A stretch of DNA of 64,000 nt from Oscheius onirici. Taxonomy: Eukaryota; Nematoda; Chromadorea; Rhabditida; Rhabditidae. The translations under genes were made by a program, and so were the position numbers. The stretch lies in the NCBI GenBank assembly GCA_932521025.1, contig OW051469.1, forward strand, positions 8,692,398 through 8,756,397, given 5' to 3'. The notes under the pieces are model-generated. The model did no database searches. It saw only the letters and a list, made by a program, of their open reading frames with translations, and had not been told where the DNA came from. Shown here piece by piece: positions 55,730 through 64,000 of the stretch; the first letter of the stretch is position 1, and each line of letters begins with the position of its first letter.

Positions 55730-56898
55730 ATGGGTCGTCCAGAATTTAGTCCTCGCGGCGGAGGAGGATTCCGTGGTGGAAGAGGTGGCGATCGTGGAGG
55801 TCGTGGCGGTTTCGGAGGTGATCGTGGAGGCTATGGAGGTGATCGTGGAGGCCGTGGGGGTTTTGGCGGCGGATTCCGTGGAGGACGCGGAGGATTCGGT
55901 GACCGCGGAGGCCGTGGCGGTTTTGGCGGCGGTGATCGCGGAGGATTCCGTGGACGTGGTGGAGACCGTGGATTTGGACGGTTTGTTATCTACACCAGTT
56001 TCATAACAGTTATTTTAGCGGATCGCCCAGAGGCTCACCTCGTGGTGGACGCGGATCTCCTCGCGGAGGTGGAGGAATGAGAGGAGGAAAGACCGTTATT
56101 GTCGAGCCCCACCGTTATAAGGGTCAGTTATTTGTTTCTACAATCTTGTATATCCCAATTTTTAGGAGTCTTCATCGTAAAAGGCAAAGAAGATGCCCTC
56201 GCCACAATCAACATGGTTCCTGGAGAGAGCGTGTACGGAGAGAAGAGAGTCAGCGTTAACAACGATGCCGGCACACCAGTGGAATACAGAGTATGGAATC
56301 CCTTCCGCTCTAAGCTTGCCGCTGCTATGATGGGAGGTCTCGAAGAGGTCCACATCGAGCCTGGAAGCAAGCTGCTCTACCTCGGAGCCGCCTCCGGAAC
56401 CACCGTATCTCATTGCTCTGATCTCGTCGGCCCTGAAGGAATCGTCTATGCCGTAGAATTCTCTCACCGTTCGGGCCGTGACCTTCTCAACGTTGCCAAG
56501 AAGAGGCCGAACATTGTCCCGATCGTCGAAGATGCCAGACATCCCCACAAATACAGAATGCTTGTCGGTTAGTTGACGGTCTTTATTCATTATAACTTCC
56601 ATATTTTCCAGGTATGGTCGATACCATCTTCGCCGACGTTGCCCAGCCCGATCAGGCTCGTATTGTCGCACTCAATGCTCACAACTTCCTGAAGAATGAA
56701 GGGCACGCCGTCATTTCCATCAAGGCCAACTGCGTCGACTCCACGGCCGAACCCGAAGCTGTCTTTGCCGGAGAAGTAAACAAGCTCAAAGAAGAAAAGT
56801 TCAAACCCCGCGAACAGGTCACCCTCGAGCCCTACGAGCGTGATCATGCCGTCGTCGTCGCAACCTACAGAACTTCAAAGAAGGGCGGCAAACACTAA
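55730..56898 (+). CDS. fib-1: Fibrillarin, snoRNP 2'-O-methyltransferase
   Basis: Four exons join in phase: 55730-55980, 56019-56122, 56166-56567 and 56612-56898, giving 347 residues. Residues 1 to about 110 are a glycine-arginine-rich (GAR) domain built of GGFRGG, GDRGG and GRGG units. The methyltransferase core follows: the N-terminal part ([20 protein letters not shown]), the SAM-binding loop YLGAASGTT at residues 190-198, [14 protein letters not shown], and [14 protein letters not shown]. The end [15 protein letters not shown] is typical. It methylates rRNA riboses guided by box C/D snoRNAs in the nucleolus. GAR domains are usually themselves asymmetrically dimethylated on Arg. The coding bias is stronger than in neighbouring genes, as expected for a highly expressed gene. 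Confidence 0.96.
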
Positions 56899-57074
56899 AA
56901 ACTCTTTCTCTTGTTACTGGATGCGTTGTTGATTTCTCTTCGTTGTATGTTGTTGTTACTTTGTCGGCTACTAAATCCTCATCGTTTCGACATGTTCCCT
57001 TTTACTTTATCAGAATGGAAAGCTCATTCGAATTCCTCGATTTTTTTTTCACAGTAGATTAATTTTCGCCTAGA

Positions 57075-58193
57075 ATGGGCGGCGGTGACAGAAAGAACTC
57101 GGAAAGCTCAAAACGACGCAGCGACTCGTATGATTCCCCGGCAGAGAAGCGTCTTCATCAGGAAAGAATTCCGCTCGAAAATTTGGTTGATCAGCCCGAT
57201 TCCCTGGCCACAGTGGCAGTTTCAGCTCTGAGCTGGGATCTAGTCGTCGGAATGTTACCTTCTTACCTGAAAGTAGGCATTTTTCTCTTGATTTTTACTG
57301 TTTTTAGTCCCGTTCGAAGGAAGAAGTCATAAAACTGGTGAAAGAAGAGCTGGAAGGCATGTCCAGACGCAGAATCGGCTCTATTTTGGATGGTGAGCTA
57401 TATTTGTTTGTTTATAATACATAGCCAGGCGACGAAATACCTACTTCGAGCTCTGAGAGTGAATCTGAATACTCGCGACACGAGGAAGAGAACAATTACT
57501 GTGAGCGATCGGAGTCGCCGAGGAGAAGTAGGAGAGATTCAGGTAACTTTTTGGTTGGAAAAAAAGGAGCCGGAAAAACGAGCTGAGGAATGCCGTGGAT
57601 CCACTTCATACCAAGGTGGTCGAATGAAACGAACATCGCCTTTTCCTTGGCCATTGGCATTCTAACGCTTAAAAAGAAGTTTCGTAAGATCACGGACTAG
57701 CTTTGTGAAATAGTCTAGTGTTGTCTGAGAGCCTTTCCAAGCAGATTCTAGGGCTTGTGTCCAACTGTGTTCAGCTTTTTGCCAGCAAAATGATCCGCAG
57801 ACCGTAATAGTTGCACGCTATATTTCGTTCTTCAGTTCTATAGTTTCCAGCTCAGCGTCAATGACCCAAATTCTGACCATCCCTTAGCTGTTATTTTGCG
57901 GTCTTCGCGTTGTTAAAAGACAGACTTTGTAAAATGTCGAAAAGAACCACAAACTTTTGGTGGTTCTACCCATGGTCCTAGTTATAAAGGCTACTTTCTC
58001 GTTTTTCTTAGGCGTTCCAGCGTTTTAGTAAAAAAAAGACGCAAATATTCAGTTGTGGTTTTCAGGCTCGACCTACAGCCGCAGTCTTACTCGTTCGCGT
58101 TCCCGGTCCCGATCAAGCCGACGACGATCCCCGTATTCACGACCTCCGTCTAGAGCAGATACAGAAGACGATGAAGTTGAGATCTCCGAGTAA
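57075..58193 (+). CDS. CAAP1-like protein with SR-rich tail
   Basis: Four exons join in phase: 57075-57272, 57308-57392, 57429-57542 and 58066-58193, giving 174 residues. The central block (GMLPSYLKSRSKEEVIKL, then EELEGMSRRRIGSILDG) followed by an acidic Ser/Glu stretch (SSSESESE) resembles what I remember of caspase activity and apoptosis inhibitor 1 (CAAP1). I am only moderately sure of this. The last exon encodes an RS-rich tail (SRSLTRSRSRSRSSRRRSPY), suggesting a nuclear protein. The start is 11 bases from the upstream CGCCTAG. Intron 3 is 523 nt; the others are short. Confidence 0.65.
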
Positions 58194-61088
58194 CAAGTTG
58201 CTTTGTACACACTTGAAAATTCATAAACTTGACAATTCCGTGCTCTTCAAGCTTATATTCGCCATTTCTTGGCATCAAACTTCAGCTAAAAAGTGCTCGG
58301 AAAGATCGTTGAAACTGCAAAATGTCCGTATTTCAAGATTTACCCAAAACTTGCAAAAATAAACCATTTTAGCCTTGTTTTCTCGAGCATACTCTTGTTT
58401 AGAACCGGTGGGTGTCCCTGTTATTGATTTTGTTGTGTGTGTGCGGGGGTGCCAAAACGACCTCGAATGGCCTTCGATCCCTTCGAGGAATCCCACTAAA
58501 CGGAGAGACGAAAATCTGTTCCTCTCTTTCCATCATCCATTCCACTGCACTGCAGCGAGTCAACACGCCGACCCTTAGTCCTTGAAGTTTTGTGGCGCAG
58601 AGAGAAAAATGGCGCGGCGTCTCGCTGTTTGTGCCTGATTCCACATGTTGTCTTCCTCTCCTCTGCCATGAAATGTCTCTTTGTACCGTGCCAAAGTCTC
58701 TAATCTTGAAAAATAAGCCTTGTTTTTATGGTGAGTAAGCAAGAAGGACGAGAAAATGAGCGACTTAGAGCCTACTTTTTTCTTACTGTAGCGTTTTTAC
58801 ATGCATATTTTTGTTGAATCCCAGCGAACTAGTTCGCATTGCTTTTTATTTGTTTTCTTGTCGTTTTGTCTTTCAGTAAATTTCAATTGCTCTTTTATCT
58901 GTAAACGCAGAAATGAAAACAAAATTAGCTGGAAATTGGCAAACAGACTTCTTTTATACCTATTTTTGTTGTGACATGTTGTATTACCACCACGTAACGT
59001 TCAGTTCTCTTGCTTATTCTCCCCGTTTTCCTGTCTGTTTCTCCAAATAATTGACCAAGCAGTATGCTCTTTCAGTTAGAAACGTAGAAAGTGAAGAAAA
59101 TTGCCATGAAACTGGACTTTTTTCCACTATGTATTCTCAGTAACCATTTCTCTCCTCCTTGTTTCTTTTCTTCAAGAATATGCACAGACAGACGCAGACA
59201 ATCCAAGAAAAAAGTTTCACGAACTCTCAACGGCCCTCGGCTGTAAACAAGAGCCGCAGTAGTGAAGAACACAGCATCCGCATTTTGTGTCCCTCTCTGC
59301 TGCCCCGTTTTCCTCCATTTATCCTCTCTTATTTTCGCACGTTTCTTGACGCAAACAAGTCTCTTTTTTCTCCTGTCATCTTGTCCCGATTCGTATCTAT
59401 CCGTTGCCATAGCTGCATCTTTTTTCTGTAGTTCATGTTCAGATAATGTGCAGAGTTCAATTAGGAAAAAAAAAACTTTGCAGTGTGTAAAGAGCGATCA
59501 AAAAACGTGAAAGTGTTTGTAATTGGGTTTAGAGTTGGAATCAATTGAGTCAACACGACTTCCTGACGGGAGCGAGAGAGGCAACAAAGAAAAAGAAGGG
59601 AAATCACAACCACGACACTCGATTTGCAGTTAAATTAGATCAGTTTGAGAGATTGTTGAGACGGAACGATGTCAACAATTGAGAGGATGGAGAACGTCAA
59701 ATCCGAGTTCAGCTGGAGATAGTGACGGTAACTGTAGCATAGCCTGAGAGACTCGGAAAGAAATTGAGGTTTTCCCTCCTTTTTTAGTCTTCCCAGTCCC
59801 ATTCCCGTCGTCTTCCAGACGATATTAGCCGGTGAATCACTGCCATTTCACAGTGTGCTGATTTCTTTCTCAAAAACTTCTTCTCCTGCGTTCTGCCAGA
59901 AGAACAACAACAGCTTTTGAGTCAGGCCTCCGACAATGACTCATCCCTAGCCACCCGCAGTATCTAAACGCTCTTCTGTACTGTTGTTTATCCAAACTTG
60001 AGATAGAGATAAACAGATGGGCTTTTTAAGGGGAGGGAAAGTGAGCACAACAAGCCAAAATTAGCGCATATAGGTTCTGCTATTTTTCCTGTAGGCACCG
60101 TACAGTTCTGAGCCATTTTTCTGGACGACAACGTTATTTTTCAGCTTTGTCATGCTCTGAAAAGTTGTAGATCTGATCAAAGTCTACAACTGTTCAGAAC
60201 TTTCCAAAGCTGAAAAATGTCGTCTTAGACTCTAAAAAGAGGCTGTTCTCTTGATCAGATTCAAAGAACCTGTCCATGTTCAATACTTCTTTTACCAACT
60301 GTTTCCCTGGACAAGGACGTAAACTACCATGTTTTCAAAAGTTGTTTTTCCGTCTTTCTTTCTCTTTGCGTAAACAGACACTCTTTCCCATAGAGCCAAC
60401 TAGTAAACAACGCTCTCTCCCTCTCTCCGTCTCTCTCAGCCCCTTTCGCAATTCTGTTTTCGTGTGTATGTTTGCCCAGCCGTCCATTGAAACTCTCTCT
60501 CTCACTCTCTTACGAGTGAATTTACTACTACGAGAGAATCTTTGAGACCGGTTCGAAACTTAGCTCTGTTTAGCGGTACATTGCCCCCTTGAAGGACACT
60601 CTTTTCTCTCGTCTGGTGGGGAAGAGAAAGTAGGGAAAAGTCCGTCCATTTTTGTTGAAGAAACAAACATATAAAAGAGCGCGTCTTCCCCATCCGGCTA
60701 TAAACGTTTTGTCTTTTCTTTTTGAAACAGAGAGAGTGAGGGAACAGAGAGATAAAACCCCCAACCCATAGCGGATCAATCAACTGCCCGCCCAGATAGA
60801 TCAGTATCTCTCTTTCAACCACTATCACCCCCTGTCTGTAAACAAAACGTCTCTCGTTCATATTGGCTAATATACAGTTGCGTGATTAACAAAAACATCC
60901 GTCCGCTTCGAGAAAATTCTTTCCTACAGGGGCGGAACGAGACGGGAGATGAAGAAAAAATGAGACACACGTGTGCGAGTGCGCTGCCGAGGCCTCTTTT
61001 CGTTTTCTCTCCACCTCTTTCTCAATCGTTTCCCTCGAAATCTGTTGAATTGAAAACTTTCAGAAACTTGTCAGCAAACCCGACAACC
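58194..61088. other. Intergenic, upstream of the galectin gene
   Basis: No gene supported. It contains a well preserved copy of the dispersed palindromic repeat at about 60131-60230, CT-rich tracts around 60410-60440 and 60495-60510, and the presumed galectin promoter. AACTTTCAG at 61055-61063 ends 25 bases before the galectin ATG and may be the leader acceptor. Confidence 0.5.
60131..60230. repeat. Dispersed palindromic repeat, best preserved copy
   Basis: Nested inverted repeats: outer TTTTTCAGCTTTG against CAAAGCTGAAAAA, and inner AAAGTTGTAGA against its near-complement TCTACAACTGTT, separated by TCTGATCAAAG. The unit can fold as a single long hairpin. Confidence 0.75.
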
Positions 61089-63982
61089 ATGGCCACTGAA
61101 ACCAAGTCTTATGTGAGTTTTTTTTCACTAAGAAATTGAATTTTGAGCTTATAATTTGACAAAAAAAAGGCCGAAGTTTTCGCAAAAAGGACTTCCATGT
61201 TCTGGAATTGAACCCGGGTTCTGTGAGTGAGAGCCTAACCTCTTACCGACTGCGACAATAGCGGAAAGTTTGCGGGCTCTTCCGGTCGGGTCTATCACTT
61301 TATGCCTCTCAAACAATGCTTTTTTGCCTTCCTGAATAAGCGCCTTCAAATTGGCTGATGATTCGCCCTATGGGCGTTTTTGTATCCTGGCGCCCTTTAT
61401 ATGTGTGTGAGGGGGAGTGGCATTGAGTCAGAGAGAGGAGAGCGCTCGCGCTCATAACACAGTCTCTCGCCGTCTTTTCCTACCTGACAACATGACAAAT
61501 TTCCTTCGATGGTATGAGCAGAGCAAGGTAGGCTTTATAGAGAGTCTGAGAGTCTAGGGGTCTCAGCGTCAGAGAGACAAAGAGACACTGATCCGATCCT
61601 TGATCTTTCCAAAAGTGTACCTGCATCCCAAAAAAAAACTCGTCCTCACCCTCTCTCCACGTGTAAGCCTGCAGCCACCCATGGCCAAATCCGATTGTGT
61701 GCATCCAGTTGTGAATATTGGCGGGCTGTTGTTTACTGGTCGGGGGTCCAAATTGCGACTTTTTTCTCCTCACTGAAAGAGGAGGAGAGATAAATCGAAC
61801 TCTCGTCTCGTCGGCCTAAATGCTAACGTTTCTTGACATTTATATGTGGCACTTGCAGGAGTATGATGAAGGGAAGAAGGTTCCAAAAAATGTCCTGATT
61901 GTCTATGAAATAAACAATTCTTTTAGCCCGTCCCCTACCGCAGTCAACTGCAGGACAAGATTGAGCCCGGACAGACGATCATCATCAAGGGATCGACCAT
62001 CGATGAGTCTCAGAGGTACCTTTTTCTTATTTTTTTTTGAATCTATTGGAACCTGAATAGAGTCCAGCAGTAGAGATACTGTCTGCGCACCAACTCTTGT
62101 AATGCTTACGGTCGTTTTAAAAGTGCCAGTTGGAAGAAAAATTGGAAGAATTGGGGCCCAGTAGAAGTGAGCAGTGAGATTTTATTAGTAGCAGCTACAG
62201 ATTACGGTATGCTTGTTGGAGTATGGAGCTTTAGTTACCTCTGGACTTGGTAGAGTTACTGGACATTTTACTTTGTTTCCCAGTCTCATCCTGACTGTGA
62301 TCTATTGCTCAGAGTTTTGTCACAGGTTTTGACACTCATTTGCGGTAGTTTGAGTTAATATCAGGCATTATTAACTTGAATTCCAAACGATAAGGACCCT
62401 TGACTTTCACGCCGTTTTTCGTATCGAATACTTCTCTTTTACATAAAGATATAGGTCATATCAAAAGCTATAAAAGACACATTGTGAACATAAAATAGGA
62501 CTAAAAAGAGTTGAACCCTGACTAACCAGAAGTCTTTCAGATTCACCATCAACTTCCACTGCAAGTCTGCCGACTTCTCTGGAAATGACGTCCCACTTCA
62601 CATCTCTGTTCGCTTTGATGAGGGAAAGGTAATAATTTCTTTCAGTCTCTCTGTCTCTCCTTATTCCTTCAAACAAGTCACTTTTCAGATCGTCCTCAAC
62701 TCTTTCCACAACGGCGAATGGGGCAAAGAAGAGCGCAAGTCGAACCCGATCAAGAAGGGCGACAGCTTCGACATTCGCATCCGTGCCCATGATGACCGCT
62801 TCCAGATCATCGTCGACCAGAAAGAGTTCAAGGACTACGAACACCGTATTCCCTTGAGCTCCATCTCTCATCTCAGCGTCGACGGAGATCTCTACCTGAA
62901 CAACATTCACTTTGGTGGAAAGTACTATGTAAGTTGTGTCTTCTTATCGACTCTGTCTCGGTCCCAAAAGGTCGCGCCGAACCAATACAAACAGAAAGAG
63001 CCGTTGACAAACGGTAAATAGAGCATGACTCTCACAGAGACGGGAGGGAGTAATGAGGAAGAAATCCGGGAGAGTGTTGCGAATAGAGTGAGAGACAGAA
63101 ACAATGTAGCAGACAGAATAGGGAACAGAGTGAGTAACTAAGAGGGTGTGAGAGACCGAACCAGTGTCGGAGTAAACGACTGAGCGAGAGTAAGGGACAG
63201 GAACAGCGGAGTCACATTGAGGGAGGGTCTAAGAGTCTGGAACAAGGAAAGCGACGTCTGAGAAATAGGGCAAAAAAACTTGGGAGTTCGAACCGCCAAA
63301 TCTTCTGTCTGAAATTGACAGAGGAATGCAGTAAGAGTCAGAGGTAGTACTAGAGAATGGGGACAGAGAGACAAGGCGACTGTCAGGATGATATTCAGAG
63401 TCTGGGTAAGAGTGGGTACTACAGTGAGTGTCAAGAAGAGACAGAGTGATAGTAACGGTGAGGATGAGAGACATAGTCTGGGACAGAAAGAAAAGAATAA
63501 TTTTCAGCCCGTCCCCTACGAGAGCGGAATCGCTCAAGGCTTTGCCGTCGGCAAGACTCTCTTGATCTTCGGAACTGTCGAGAAGAAGGCCAAGCGGTAA
63601 GTCGAAACTCTCCCAGTCAAGTAATCTCTCTTTCAGCTTCAACGTGAACCTTCTGCGCAAGAACGGCGACATTTCTCTGCATTTCAATCCTCGCTTCGAC
63701 GAGAAGCACGTCATCCGCAATGCTCTTCAGGCCAACGAATGGGGAAATGAGGAACGTGAGGGCAAGATGCCTTTCGAGAAGGGAGTCGGCTTCGACTTAG
63801 CCATTGTCAACGAGGCTTATGCTTTCCAGGTAAGGGAGAGACTGAGAGTCTGAGACTAAAAAGTTTAGATCTTCATCAACGGAGAGCGTTTCGCCTCTTT
63901 CGCACACCGAAGTGACCCCAACGACATTACTGGACTCCAGATCCAGGGCGACATCGAACTCACCGGAATCCAGATCCAGTAA
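61089..63982 (+). CDS. lec-1: Tandem-repeat galectin, LEC-1-like
   Basis: Seven exons join in phase: 61089-61112, 61927-62015, 62541-62628, 62689-62928, 63508-63596, 63637-63829 and 63869-63982, giving 278 residues (C. elegans LEC-1 has 279). There are two carbohydrate-recognition domains. Each starts with PVPY after a splice acceptor. CRD1 has HISVRFDEG, VLNSF and GEWGKEER; CRD2 has LHFNPRFDE, VIRNALQ and EWGNEER. These supply the His, Asn, Arg, Asn, Trp, Glu and Arg residues that bind beta-galactosides. There is no signal peptide, as usual for galectins, which leave the cell by a non-classical route. The stop is 18 bases before the window edge. Introns 1 and 4 are long; the first holds a tRNA-like sequence and the fourth GA-rich degenerate repeats (about 63030-63480). 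Confidence 0.95.
61202..61265 (-). repeat. tRNA-like sequence in galectin intron 1
   Basis: On the minus strand TTGTCGCAGTCGGTAAGAGG (A box) is followed by GGCTCTCACTCACAG and AACCCGGGTTCAATTCC (B box). Ends do not pair. It shares the GCAGTCGGTAAG and CCCGGGTTCAATTCC words with the copy at 53402-53464. Confidence 0.55.
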
Positions 63983-64000
63983 ATGTGACCGAGAAGACCG

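Overview
The window is nuclear DNA of a nematode, probably a chromadorean. The evidence is: small exons separated by many introns of roughly 40-100 nt with GT...TTTCAG or TTTTAG borders; a FLP-16-type AQTFVRFG neuropeptide precursor; a hedgehog-related Hint protein with ground-type domains; a serpentine chemoreceptor; a tandem-repeat galectin like LEC-1; and acceptor-like TTTCAG sites just upstream of several start codons, as expected for spliced-leader addition. The species cannot be named from the sequence. All gene models here are hand-built from splice signals, reading phase and family resemblance, with no transcript data.

Left part (1-13.1 kb): a KCTD8/12/16-like BTB gene (+). Then the N-terminal half of the condensin ATPase SMC2 (-), whose 2.5 kb intron 7 holds a broken TTBK/CK1-like kinase copy on the opposite strand. 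Next come a near-perfect 150 bp-arm palindrome and the APC/C activator CDC20 (+).

14-31 kb: a small multi-span membrane protein (+) lies tail to tail with a seven-TM serpentine receptor (-) whose long intron carries an internally deleted Tc1/mariner element. A possible 56-aa two-exon gene spans a 418 bp MITE. A B3GAT-type glucuronosyltransferase (+) follows, with a TIR element and a tRNA-Ala(AGC) in its third intron. Then comes a Cys-loop anion-channel subunit (+).

31-44 kb: an RTE-type LINE fragment, a 129-aa unrecognised protein, a GYF-domain protein with a foldback repeat in its last intron, an SLC3A2-like amino-acid transporter heavy chain (all genes +), and a hedgehog-related protein (-) with four tandem ground-type repeats, a Q/N-rich linker and a C-terminal Hint domain.

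44-64 kb: a membrane-anchored histidine acid phosphatase (-), a small secreted protein inside an inverted duplication, the FLP-16-like precursor (-), about 6 kb of gene-poor repeat-rich DNA including a (TCCCTG)n array, fibrillarin (+), a CAAP1-like SR-tailed protein (+), and the LEC-1-like galectin (+) that ends just before the window edge.

Two repeat themes run through the non-coding DNA: degenerate CTCTGT/CTCAGT-type pyrimidine tracts inside introns, and two dispersed families that gene calling does not explain (tRNA-like A-box/B-box sequences lacking acceptor pairing, and a short palindromic repeat around AAGTTGTAGA...TCTACAACTTT). The genes are a mix of housekeeping, neural and secreted functions and do not form an obvious pathway cluster.
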